Positions 7,837-16,185 of a DNA stretch of 64,000 nucleotides are shown piece after piece (position 1 is the first letter of the stretch; every line of letters starts with the position of its first letter). The stretch is from positions 620,001 to 684,000 of the forward strand of contig CP060234.1 of NCBI GenBank assembly GCA_023898685.1. The letters run 5' to 3'. Below the pieces are notes generated by a model. It was not told where the DNA came from. It saw nothing but the letters and a program-made list of their open reading frames with translations, and made no database searches. The DNA comes from Phycisphaeraceae bacterium. GTDB taxonomy: Bacteria; Planctomycetota; Phycisphaerae; Phycisphaerales; UBA1924. A program made the translations under genes and the position numbers.

Positions 7837-10800
7837 CTATTGCCCGGCGACCTTGCCCTCAACGAGCAGGAACTTCGTCTCGAATGGCCCGAATTTGATT
7901 GTCGCCTCGGCGGCGCCGAATACCTCTTCAAGCACATTGACCTCGCGCACCCGCAGCGCGCCCATCGAGCCGCCCCAATCGTTCGCACCGAGGCGGACCG
8001 GCCGACCCTCAACCTCCCTCAGTTGCAGCACCACACCCGGCCCATACGCCGCGGTCCGAGCGGCGACCAGGATCAGGTTCTCGGCGCCGAGCTCGAGCAA
8101 CGACTCGTTCTCGAGCGGGCGAGCCTCGCCACTCCCGGGCAGCACGCGCCCGAGCAGCGGGATGCGGTGACCCCATCCGAACCGCGTCGCGAACCCGTCC
8201 GAGGCGTCGGGCGAAGCCGTCATCGCGTAGCTCCAGCGGAACTCGCCCTCCTGGCTCGCCTTGTAGTTCGTCGTCCAGTAGTTGTTCATCACCCACGAGA
8301 ACACGTGGGGCTGCTCGACCACCGCCTCCCGCCTGAACCGTCCCGTGTTGATGTCGCCGAACTGGACGAGCGGGATCTCGTCGCTGCTCAGCACGATCTG
8401 CCCGCCAGCGAATCGGGCGGCCGCGAAGCTCTGCATAGTCTGCCAGTCCGACGACGCCCCCGGAAGGATGTCGGTCGCCGGCGACGCAATGCCCCCCAGC
8501 GTCTCGTAGACGATCTCGCCTTCCTTTGGCGCGAACGGGAAGGCGACGTAGATCGCCTCCGGGTCGAAGTTGCGCCGCTTCTGGATCGTGTAGTGCCACT
8601 CGATGCGGGGCTCGGCATGAAAGAGCCTGATCTCGCACCGCACGCCGCCGGGGCCCTCGCAGAAGGGCAGCTCGCCCCGCAGATGCAGGGAGTCCGACAC
8701 CGGGCCCTTCTCGACGCCCTCGACGACCGGATCGGTCCACGCCTGCCGGGCGTAGTCTTCGAGCATGAACGCCTCGAGCTGCTCGCGGTTGCCCAGCGTC
8801 TCGTACACAACCTGCCCCATCTTCCAGCGCGAGTCGATGTCGAGCAAATCTCGCCCCGTCCGCTTGTCGATCAAAGCTGTGACGGTCGCGCTCTCCGGAT
8901 CGACAACGATCCGGTAGTAGGTGTTCTCGATCCCGCTCGCCGGCGCAATCAGTGTCCCGCGTTCGATCCGCCTCCCGGTATCCACCTCCACCCGGTAGCT
9001 GCGGGAGCCGAACGCCGGCACATCTGTCGCCCAGATCGCCCAGTAGCTCCCCTCGGTGCGGCTGCGAACGAGTTGTACAGGGAGTTCCTCGCCCTTCTGG
9101 TCGAGCAGCCGAAACGGGCGGTCGACGGGCAGCAGCTCGTGATCGACGTACAGCTCGAGCAGCCCGGAGCGCGGGAAGTTGAGCGTGTTGACCACGACGA
9201 GCCGGGGTGTGTCTGCCGGCGAGCCCGCCGATGGGAACCTCGCGATCGCGCCCTCGGTGAGCAGCGACACCCGCTTGACCGCGTCCCACGCGTACGCCGC
9301 CTTCTCGTTCCACTGCACGACGGAGTTCTCGCACAGCGGCTCGCGGATGCTCTCGGCGGCGCCGAACGTGTGCTCGCCGTAGAACAGCAGGTCGTCGCGG
9401 ATCTCGTCGGCCTGCCGCAACAGCGGCGCGGGGGGCTCGATGCCCAGCAGCCGCTCCATCGCGAGCAACCCATCCACGGCCACGAGCTGAGACTGCGTGA
9501 TCCTCGCCTCCGCCGACTCACGCGCCGCCGACCCGAAGCCGTCGGTCCACCAGTCGGGCCACGCGGCGCGGCAGACCTGCAACTCGTCGGCGTGGTTCTG
9601 CTTGACCCACTTCACGAAGTCGCGGTCGATCGCGGTCCGCACGTGGGGCCACGCGTACTTCTCGTTCCACTCGCGGACGAACTCGCTCGAGGCGGTCGAG
9701 GGCGGCGAGTTGTCGGTCGCGTACCCCGAGTGCTGCACCGCGACGCGGTCGAACGGATACCCGGCGCGCTCGAGCCCCTCCAGATAATGCAGCAGCCCCT
9801 CCTCGCACACCTCGACCTTGCCGGTATGGACGCCCCAGAAATTGCCGGTCATGTAGTGATCGGCGCGGAACGCCAGGACCCGGCTCCCCGAAGGCGACTC
9901 CCACCAGAAGCAGGTCGGCTTGTCGAACGGGACCAGGGCCCGGTGCCCGTGCTGGCCCATCGTGAGGTACTCGATGCCGATGTCGGAGAACGCATCCGCG
10001 AGACACCACGCGGCGCCGTTGATGTCGTTCTGCATGCCCGTCGTCACCGGCAGGCCCTGCTCGTGGAACAGGCGGACCGGCGCGAGGAACGCCGCGTAGC
10101 CCGCCTCGTCCATCACCTCGCAGACGTTGAGGAACAACCCCGTGACCTCGATGCGTCCCTCGAGCACGCGCCGCCTCAACCGCTCGATCTGGTCGGGTGT
10201 CCTGCTCTTGAGGTACTCGCGTACCGCCCAGGATGCCTCACAGGTCCACCGGAAGCGAGCATCGTCCGGGTAGTCGTCCGTCTGGTCGCAGTAGTCGAGC
10301 GCGGTGTCGATGTAGCGCAGGTGCTCCGGCAGGATCTCGGTCTGGGGGCGCGTGTAGCCCACGTCGGTGTGCGTGTGCTGCACGAGGTCGATCGTCCATT
10401 TCCGCACGGGCTCGAGCGTCCCGGTGAGCCGCTGCCGCACGTCCTGCCCGACCCGGACCTCAACGGAGAACCCGGTCGGCCCGCTCACCTCCGGATGGAG
10501 GAGCTGGACCCGGTTCCCGCCGAGCTGCAGCGTCGTCTTCAGTTCTGGCCCGAACGACGTGGACACGACCGCCTCGACCGGCGGGCCAAGGTGGGTGACC
10601 TTGAGCACGATCGGATGCTTGTTCCCGTGTGCGCCCCGCAGCAGCGCGGGCGGGGTCGTCACCGACGCCCCCTCGGCCACGGGCGACATGAACGTGATAT
10701 ACCACGTCCGGCTGCCGGCGCTCTCGCCGACCACCGACAGACGCAGGGGTTCGCCGGGCGTCAGCTGCGACTTCGGAACGCGGAGGATCGCGTACCCCAT

Positions 10801-11271
10801 GAGGTCGTCGAACCGGTCGAGCATCGTCGCGCGGAATCGGAGCGTCGACCCGTCGGGCCCGCCGACCGTCCAGTCGCGGACATCGTCCGACTGCGGGCTG
10901 AAGAACTCGAACCACGCCTCGTCGTTCACGCGGAGCTCGAATCGCCGACGCTCGGGGTTGACGTCGAGGGCGAACATCCAGACAAACTCGACGAATTCCC
11001 CATCGATCCGGTCGGGGGCCGGGGCGGTCTCCCAGGAGATCGAACGGGCCGCGTCCAGCGAGCGGACCAGCAGCCCGTGCGTCACGTCCGGATCGGGCGA
11101 GTGGTAGTCGAGCACCTCGCCCGCCACCCGGCGGGCGTAGCCCGCGAGATTCGCTTCGACGCCCATGGCTCCAGCGTACGCGGAAGCGACCGCCAGAATC
11201 AGGGCGACGAACGCCGCCAAGCTCCGGACACCCCAACGTTCCTTGCCTGCACCGACGTGCCACATGCGCAC
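7837..11271 (-). CDS. Secreted alpha-mannosidase-like glycoside hydrolase family 38
   Basis: This 1144-residue protein has an N-terminal signal segment (SLAAFVALILAVASAYAG). A beta-sandwich-like region covers about residues 40-290. The GH38 catalytic barrel begins at VQHTHTDVGYTRP (about residue 295), the counterpart of the metal-binding HxH-D motif of GH38. GMQNDINGAAW (about residue 412) holds the probable Asp nucleophile. The C-terminal half (about 700-1140) has the beta-sandwich domains usual in these enzymes. GH38 enzymes cleave alpha-mannosides. The motifs deviate somewhat from the classical lysosomal/Golgi type (DVGYT in place of DPGW), so the exact linkage is open. It is transcribed alone towards tRNA-Ser and is probably periplasmic or exported. 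Confidence 0.8.
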   Translation of the reverse strand: MRMWHVGAGKERWGVRSLAAFVALILAVASAYAGAMGVEANLAGYARRVAGEVLDYHSPDPDVTHGLLVRSLDAARSISWETAPAPDRIDGEFVEFVWMFALDVNPERRRFELRVNDEAWFEFFSPQSDDVRDWTVGGPDGSTLRFRATMLDRFDDLMGYAILRVPKSQLTPGEPLRLSVVGESAGSRTWYITFMSPVAEGASVTTPPALLRGAHGNKHPIVLKVTHLGPPVEAVVSTSFGPELKTTLQLGGNRVQLLHPEVSGPTGFSVEVRVGQDVRQRLTGTLEPVRKWTIDLVQHTHTDVGYTRPQTEILPEHLRYIDTALDYCDQTDDYPDDARFRWTCEASWAVREYLKSRTPDQIERLRRRVLEGRIEVTGLFLNVCEVMDEAGYAAFLAPVRLFHEQGLPVTTGMQNDINGAAWCLADAFSDIGIEYLTMGQHGHRALVPFDKPTCFWWESPSGSRVLAFRADHYMTGNFWGVHTGKVEVCEEGLLHYLEGLERAGYPFDRVAVQHSGYATDNSPPSTASSEFVREWNEKYAWPHVRTAIDRDFVKWVKQNHADELQVCRAAWPDWWTDGFGSAARESAEARITQSQLVAVDGLLAMERLLGIEPPAPLLRQADEIRDDLLFYGEHTFGAAESIREPLCENSVVQWNEKAAYAWDAVKRVSLLTEGAIARFPSAGSPADTPRLVVVNTLNFPRSGLLELYVDHELLPVDRPFRLLDQKGEELPVQLVRSRTEGSYWAIWATDVPAFGSRSYRVEVDTGRRIERGTLIAPASGIENTYYRIVVDPESATVTALIDKRTGRDLLDIDSRWKMGQVVYETLGNREQLEAFMLEDYARQAWTDPVVEGVEKGPVSDSLHLRGELPFCEGPGGVRCEIRLFHAEPRIEWHYTIQKRRNFDPEAIYVAFPFAPKEGEIVYETLGGIASPATDILPGASSDWQTMQSFAAARFAGGQIVLSSDEIPLVQFGDINTGRFRREAVVEQPHVFSWVMNNYWTTNYKASQEGEFRWSYAMTASPDASDGFATRFGWGHRIPLLGRVLPGSGEARPLENESLLELGAENLILVAARTAAYGPGVVLQLREVEGRPVRLGANDWGGSMGALRVREVNVLEEVFGAAEATIKFGPFETKFLLVEGKVAGQ

Positions 11272-11309
11272 GAAAACCTCCCTCGGTCTGGGTCAACGCC
11301 CGACCCGTA

Positions 11310-12047
11310 TCAAGCGTTCGCGCCGGTCGGGCGACGATACCTCCCCATCACCGGCGCCGCGACCGCCAGCCCCAACGCCGCGCCGACGAGCACGTCGGAC
11401 GGATAGTGCGCGCCGAACAGCACCCGGCTCACCCCCACCACCACCGCCATCAGGACCGCCAGGGGCCTGAGCCTCGGATAGACCGACGCGAGAAACACGC
11501 TCATCACCACCGCGTACACCGTGTGGCTCGAGGGCATCGACCAGAGATCGCTCGAGATCCCCGCCCAGAACTCCCACGCGTGCCGCACACCCACGTCGTG
11601 CCCCAGTGGGTACGCCCCGAACGGGCCCAGAAAGTAGCCCGGGTCGTCGAACTTGGGGCGGGGCCGGCCGATGAGCATCTTCATCGGCATGGTCACGACC
11701 GCGGCGAGCGCCACCGCGAGCAGCCAGTCGAGCAGGCGGCGCCGCTTGCCGGGGTCGCCCAGCCAGATCGCCCAGGCGACGAGCAGCGTGATCGCCCCCT
11801 GCCCGTACTGCTGGAGCGACTCCAGCTCCCGCTTGATGTCGCCTCCCACAACATGGTCTCGCAGGTTCGCCGCGGCCTGGCTGATCGGCCCGTCGAAGGG
11901 GATGCACGCCAGCCCGGCCGCCGCGAGCAGCCCGGCCCAAATCAGTGCCCGCCGACGCGAACCCCGCTCCGGCTCGATAGAGTCGGCGTCGGCGGGGTGG
12001 CCCCCGCCGCCGGAGGCCTGGTTTGTGCGCGCGTGGCTCGAAGACAT
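11310..12047 (-). CDS. PAP2-family integral membrane phosphatase
   Basis: This 245-residue protein has several membrane segments. The three-part acid phosphatase signature is complete: KMLIGRPRP (motif 1, K-x6-RP), MPSSHT (motif 2) and SRVLFGAHYPSDVLVG (motif 3, SR-x5-H-x3-D). Members dephosphorylate lipid phosphates such as phosphatidate or undecaprenyl pyrophosphate; the substrate cannot be told here. The only Met near the N terminus is at 12047. It overlaps the start of the divergent glycosyltransferase gene, so the true start may be a later non-ATG codon. The next gene on the same strand is the GH38 enzyme, 38 nt downstream. Confidence 0.85.
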   Translation of the reverse strand: MSSSHARTNQASGGGGHPADADSIEPERGSRRRALIWAGLLAAAGLACIPFDGPISQAAANLRDHVVGGDIKRELESLQQYGQGAITLLVAWAIWLGDPGKRRRLLDWLLAVALAAVVTMPMKMLIGRPRPKFDDPGYFLGPFGAYPLGHDVGVRHAWEFWAGISSDLWSMPSSHTVYAVVMSVFLASVYPRLRPLAVLMAVVVGVSRVLFGAHYPSDVLVGAALGLAVAAPVMGRYRRPTGANA

Positions 12048-13929
12048 GCTCGACGATTTCCGGCTGATGCTGACCGGCCCGATCGGTCGGTGGCGGGCGG
12101 TGCGCTGGGCGCGGGGCCTGCCGGGCGGGCTGGGGCTCGTGCTGCTGTGTGCGGCAGTCTATCTGCCCGGGCTCTTCCAGATCCCCCCCGTCGACCGCGA
12201 CGAGGCCCGTTTCGCCCAGGCGAGCCGGCAGATGTTCGAGTCGGCCGCCCTGCCCGCCGACCAGCAGAACCCCGCCTTCCATGACGGCGGATGGGTCGTG
12301 CCCAAGGTGCAGGACCGCCCCCGCCTGAACAAGCCCCCCCTGATCTACTGGGTACAGGCCGCCAGCGCCTGGATCCTTGCCGGGGGCAACCCGCTCCACG
12401 ATTCGATCTGGATGTACCGCCTCCCGTCGGCGATCTGCGCGATGATCGCCGTCTTCGCGACGTGGCGGGTCGGCGTGGGTATGTTCGACCCGCGGGCCGG
12501 CTGGGTCGGGGCGGCCCTGCTCGCGGTCTGCCCCATGATCGTGTGGGACGCCCACCAGGCGCGGGCCGACGAGCTGCTGCTCGCGTGCACGACCGTCACG
12601 ATGTGGGCGTTCTGGCATCTCTGGCGGGGCAAGGCCGGCTGGCGATGGCCTGTCGTGTTCTGGGTCGGTGTCGCGCTGGGCATCCTCGCCAAGGGCCCGA
12701 TCACGCCCATGGTCGCGGGTCTGACGCTGCTCGCCGTCGCGCTACTCACGCGCCGGTGGAAATGGCTCGCGCGCACGAAGCCGCTCGTGGGGCTCGGGAT
12801 CGTCGCGGTGCTCGTCCTGCCATGGGTGATCGCGGTGATCCACAAGGTGGGCTTCTCGACCTACTGGGACACCATCTTCGGCGAGACGGTGGGCCGCTCG
12901 GGCTCGGCGCGGGAGGGGCACGCGGGCCCGCCGGGCTACCACCTGCTCTTCCTCGTCGTTCTTTTCTGGCCGGGCGTGCTGATGACGGCGCTCTCGTTCA
13001 CGCGCGCGGTGCGCCGGGCGTGGGGCGTTGCTCTCCCGACTGGCGACGAGGACGACGACACCGAGACCGAAACTGAAGCACACGACGGCGAAGCAGTCGA
13101 CAACGAGTCTCCGGGCGAGGAGAAGCCGAAGAAGCCACCGATCTTGGCGCGAATCCGCGCCGTGTTCACCCTGTTGCTGGGCCGACTCCGGGGCCGCCCC
13201 GGCGAGCTGTTCTGCCTCGCCTGGATCGTGCCCTCCTGGATCGTCTTCGAGCTCGTCGCGACCAAGCTGCCGCACTACACGCTGCCGCTCTACCCCGCGG
13301 TTGCCTTGCTCACCGCCCGGGGCCTGCTCGCCGCGGCCGACGGGATGATGCCGGGGCTCGCGAGCGGCTCGGTCAGGCTGGGCCACTGGGCCTGGCTGTT
13401 CATCGGTGTCTTCATCGTCGCGGGCGTCCCGATCGGCGTCTCCGTCTTCGGACCGATCCCCGTCATCCTCGCGGGCATCCTGATCGCGGGCGTGAGCGCC
13501 GAGTTGCTCCGCCGCTCGTGGCGGCGGCTGAGCATGGGGCAGGTCGGCGGCGCCCAGGCGTGGTCGGTCGCGGCGGTGGTCGTTGCCCAGGCCGGGCTGC
13601 TGGGCGTTGTCCTTCCGTACGCCAAGGGCCTCTGGCTCAGCCCCCAGCTCGCCGAGATCGCCGAGCACGCCGGCAAGGACCTACCCATCGCTTCGGTCGG
13701 CTACCACGAGGACAGCCTCGTCTTCCTGACGCGGGGCCGACTCGAGAAGATCGACGAGGCCCGGGATTGGCTCCGCGATCATCACCAAGGCATCCTCATC
13801 GCCCCACCCGAAGACACGATGGGCGAGAACCCCCGCCTGCCAGGGCTCGAGAAGATCGGCAACGTGCGGGGCGTGAACTACTCGACCGGGAAGATCACCG
13901 ACCTGGGCGTCTACGAGGTCGGCCCTTGA
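12025..13929 (+). CDS. GT39/ArnT-like membrane glycosyltransferase
   Basis: I chose GTG at 12025 because GGAGG lies 8 nt upstream (12012-12016). An ATG at 12046 is the alternative. The protein of about 634 residues has an N-terminal membrane helix, then PPVDRDEARFAQASRQM, the acidic first-loop motif of dolichyl/polyprenyl-phosphate-sugar transferases of the PMT/ArnT superfamily. About ten further hydrophobic segments follow. A strongly acidic linker (TETETEAHDGEAVDNE, about residues 355-370) interrupts the membrane region. The C-terminal soluble part resembles that of ArnT-type enzymes. It would transfer a sugar from a lipid carrier to lipid or protein at the outer face of the inner membrane. 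It overlaps truB by 4 nt. Confidence 0.8.
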   Translation: MRAWLEDMLDDFRLMLTGPIGRWRAVRWARGLPGGLGLVLLCAAVYLPGLFQIPPVDRDEARFAQASRQMFESAALPADQQNPAFHDGGWVVPKVQDRPRLNKPPLIYWVQAASAWILAGGNPLHDSIWMYRLPSAICAMIAVFATWRVGVGMFDPRAGWVGAALLAVCPMIVWDAHQARADELLLACTTVTMWAFWHLWRGKAGWRWPVVFWVGVALGILAKGPITPMVAGLTLLAVALLTRRWKWLARTKPLVGLGIVAVLVLPWVIAVIHKVGFSTYWDTIFGETVGRSGSAREGHAGPPGYHLLFLVVLFWPGVLMTALSFTRAVRRAWGVALPTGDEDDDTETETEAHDGEAVDNESPGEEKPKKPPILARIRAVFTLLLGRLRGRPGELFCLAWIVPSWIVFELVATKLPHYTLPLYPAVALLTARGLLAAADGMMPGLASGSVRLGHWAWLFIGVFIVAGVPIGVSVFGPIPVILAGILIAGVSAELLRRSWRRLSMGQVGGAQAWSVAAVVVAQAGLLGVVLPYAKGLWLSPQLAEIAEHAGKDLPIASVGYHEDSLVFLTRGRLEKIDEARDWLRDHHQGILIAPPEDTMGENPRLPGLEKIGNVRGVNYSTGKITDLGVYEVGP

Positions 13930-14678
13930 CCGACACCGACCCGATCGCGGGTGTGCTGCTCGTCGACAAGCCGCTGGGCCCGACGTCGATGGGCGTGTGC
14001 GCTCGCGTCCGCGGCGCCCTCAAGGCGGGCGGGGCGCCCAAGCGCATCAAGGTGGGCCACGGCGGCACACTCGACCCGCTCGCCTCGGGGCTGATGGTCG
14101 TCCTCGTCGGCCCGGCGACCAAGCTGTGCAACACGATCATGGCGGGCGAAAAGCGATACCTCGCGACGATCGACCTCGCCCATACTTCACCCACTGACGA
14201 CCTCGAAAGCGAGCCAGCCCCGGCGGCGATCGACACCGAGCCGACGCTCGATCAGATCGAGGCGACGCTGCCCGCGTTCACCGGCCGGATCATGCAGGCC
14301 CCGCCCGCGCACTCCGCGATGAAGGTCGGGGGCCAGCGGGCCTACACGCTCGCGAGGGCGGGCCAACTCGACGCGCTCGAACCGCGTCCCGTCGTGATCC
14401 ATGAACTGCGCATCGAGTCATTCGATTGGCCCATGCTCACGCTTGATGTCCGCTGCGGCAAGGGGACGTATATCCGGAGCCTCGCCCGCGATCTTGGAAG
14501 GACGCTGGGCGTGGGCGGCACGCTCGCGGGCCTGCGCCGCACGCGAGTCGGGAGGTTCGACGTCGCAGATGCGGTCGGGCTGGGCGACGTTCCGCGGACG
14601 CTGAAGCAGATCGACCTGCTCATCACGCCCGAGGTCGAAGCGATCCTGGCGAAGCGGCGGCCGGGTGGACAAGCATGA
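13926..14678 (+). CDS. truB: tRNA pseudouridine(55) synthase TruB
   Basis: It starts at TTG 13926 within the TTGA overlap with the preceding stop codon; GAGG lies 7 nt upstream (13916-13919). The 250-residue product matches TruB: GVLLVDKPLGPTS at the N terminus, GHGGTLDPLASGLM with the catalytic Asp, then QAPPAHSAMKVGGQRAY and GTYIRSLARDLG. The enzyme converts U55 of tRNA T-loops to pseudouridine. The family often sits after rbfA, whereas here it is translationally coupled to a glycosyltransferase, over 30 kb from rbfA. The C-terminal PUA domain is missing or minimal, as in short bacterial forms. Confidence 0.95.
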   Translation: MTDTDPIAGVLLVDKPLGPTSMGVCARVRGALKAGGAPKRIKVGHGGTLDPLASGLMVVLVGPATKLCNTIMAGEKRYLATIDLAHTSPTDDLESEPAPAAIDTEPTLDQIEATLPAFTGRIMQAPPAHSAMKVGGQRAYTLARAGQLDALEPRPVVIHELRIESFDWPMLTLDVRCGKGTYIRSLARDLGRTLGVGGTLAGLRRTRVGRFDVADAVGLGDVPRTLKQIDLLITPEVEAILAKRRPGGQA

Positions 14679-15078
14679 ACAAGGGAGAAGGCAGAAAGAC
14701 ATCAACGCGGAGGTTCCAGAGGACGCGGAGGTCGCGGAGAACGGCAACGGGCGCGTGTTGAAAGAGCCCTGAGCGTGAGCGATGGGCCGGGGCGTGCCAT
14801 CGCTTTCGAACGTGCCTTGACTGCGTTTCGTCGCCTACCGACGCATTGTCGGGCAAGGTGCTTGGATGCGAGCAGGTATCAGAGCGTGGAGCGCGAGCGA
14901 CACGATTCTGTTCTGCCCGAGGACACCGGTAGTCGGAATCGTGTCGCTTGCGCTCCACGCTCTGACAATGCTGAACGTCGTTGCGCTCGGGGCTCCTGTC
15001 CGCCTCGTCCTTCGAGACCTTCGCGTTGAAACCCGTCTCTCTCCGCGCCCTCCGCGCCTCCGCGTTCAAGCCTGTTCC
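14679..15078. repeat. Intergenic repeat region with nested inverted repeats
   Basis: No gene is convincing here. The stretch holds pieces of repeats. ACGCGGAGG-type units occur near 14707-14740, with their inverted counterpart (CCTCCGCG-rich) near 15036-15066. An arm GAGCCCTGAGCGTGAGCGA starts at 14765, with a partial mate GCGCTCGGGGCTC near 14984-14996. A strong palindrome has 29-nt arms at 14880-14908 and 14936-14964. The reading frames through it give low-complexity Arg/Glu-rich translations that look spurious. Confidence 0.6.
14880..14964. repeat. Long palindrome (29-nt arms, 27-nt loop)
   Basis: The left arm at 14880-14908 (begins CAGAGCGTGGAGCGCGAGCG) and the right arm at 14936-14964 are reverse complements with one mismatch in 29. 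The loop is 27 nt. It lies between the ends of two convergent genes, so it could form a strong RNA hairpin or be a non-autonomous repeat unit. Confidence 0.8.
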
Positions 15079-15906
15079 TCACAGCACGCTGTTGAGCACC
15101 AGCGCCAGCGCCCCCACCGCGATCAGCCCCGAGAACACCACCGCCGCGACCAGCCACTTCTGGCTGTTGGCGACCAGCTTCGCGAGCTCGGCCTCGCGCT
15201 CCGCGTCGGTCTCGCGCATCGCCGCGATCGTGGCGCCCAGGTCGCGGGTCGAGCCGGCCATCTCGCCCAGCGTCTCGCCGAACCCGCTCATCGACTGGGC
15301 CATCTCCGCGCTCGCCTCGCTCGAGCGGTGCAGCGCCGCCTGCACGTTCTGGAGCGCCGAGGTCTGCCGCTGGGCGGTTTCGAGCTGCTGCACCGCGTTC
15401 TTGGTCAGCCGATCCATCGCGAGATCGTTGCGCGTACGCGCATCGCGGGTCAGGTCGACGAGGTCGGTCAGGGCGTCGGCGACACGCCTGTTCTGCTCGG
15501 CCAGCTCGGGCAGCACGTCCATCCGCCGGGCCGACTGCTCGGCCAACTCCAGCAGCCGCTCCGACCGGCGTGACTGCTCGTCGAGATGGGTGTCGACCTT
15601 GCGGACCAGCCCCAGTACCTCGGTGTAGTTCTTCCGCAGCTCGGTGAGCAGCTCCTGGCGGTTCTTGGGAGCCGCGAGCGGGGCGTGCCCCGCCAACTGC
15701 TCGCTCGTGCCGTCGTCCTGGGCCATCTCGGCGTCGCTGATCACGTCGTCGTCCTCCGTGTAGATATCCACCGCGACGGGCTGTTCAGGCAGCGGCATCG
15801 CCGGGCGTTCGACCGCCGCACGTCCGTTGCCGGCGGCGTATTTGGCCTGCTCCCGGGGGGTCTTCGAAACGCCGAACAAACGCGCCAGTGCCTCGAACAA
15901 ACCCAT
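15079..15906 (-). CDS. Tail-anchored coiled-coil protein of unknown function
   Basis: This 275-residue protein opens with MGLFEALARLFGVSK, a possible amphipathic helix. An acidic Pro-rich linker reaches to about residue 70. A long heptad-rich region (about 80-240; RKNYTEVLGLVRKVDTHLDE, ELAEQNRRVADALTDLVD) predicts an extended coiled coil. A single hydrophobic segment near the C terminus (WLVAAVVFSGLIAVGALALV) predicts a C-terminal anchor. I recognise no family. It lies downstream of the FtsK/WXG100 locus on the same strand but is separated from it by 279 nt containing a palindromic repeat, so membership of that system is only a possibility. Confidence 0.6.
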   Translation of the reverse strand: MGLFEALARLFGVSKTPREQAKYAAGNGRAAVERPAMPLPEQPVAVDIYTEDDDVISDAEMAQDDGTSEQLAGHAPLAAPKNRQELLTELRKNYTEVLGLVRKVDTHLDEQSRRSERLLELAEQSARRMDVLPELAEQNRRVADALTDLVDLTRDARTRNDLAMDRLTKNAVQQLETAQRQTSALQNVQAALHRSSEASAEMAQSMSGFGETLGEMAGSTRDLGATIAAMRETDAEREAELAKLVANSQKWLVAAVVFSGLIAVGALALVLNSVL

Positions 15907-16067
15907 CCGTCGGCTCCTTCCGGTTCCCTCTGCCGGGCTTCGCGCGCCCGCGCCCTGCTCCGGTTTCGAGCGTACGGGTCGGCTCCGGGCCCGGCAACGG
16001 CAGGGGCGCGAATCGTGCGCGAAAGTTGGGCAGAAGGGCCAGAGACCTCCGGAACCGCCTTGGAAAG

Positions 16068-16152
16068 GAGCCCTGAGCGCGAGCGATGGGCCGGAGGTGC
16101 AAGTGCTTGCGGATGGCCCGGGGCTTCGGCCCGTCGCTCGCGCTCGGGGCTC
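16068..16152. repeat. Palindromic repeat element, family A
   Basis: The left arm 16068-16096 (GAGCCCTGAGCGCGAGCGAT...) and right arm 16124-16152 are near-perfect reverse complements (three mismatches in 29), with a 27-nt loop. A diverged relative of the arm occurs at 14765. It sits in the gap between the coiled-coil gene and the FtsK-like ATPase gene. It behaves like a dispersed, possibly mobilised, hairpin-forming unit. Confidence 0.75.
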
Positions 16153-16185
16153 TTTCTCGCGGCGCTTCGGTGATCGCTCGTCGAT

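Noticed and set aside
9497..9787. Short plus-strand frames inside the GH38 gene
   Set aside because: Antisense shadows without ribosome sites or plausible composition.
7810..11406. Very long plus-strand frame (1198 codons) opposite the GH38 gene
   Set aside because: It is antisense to a protein with clear GH38 motifs and signal peptide; its translation is Arg/Pro/Leu-rich with no recognisable domain, as expected from high-GC third positions.
14623..15069. Minus-strand frame beginning MNAEARRARRE
   Set aside because: Translation of GCGGAGG-type and palindromic repeats; such NAEARR strings are typical of repeat DNA, not proteins.
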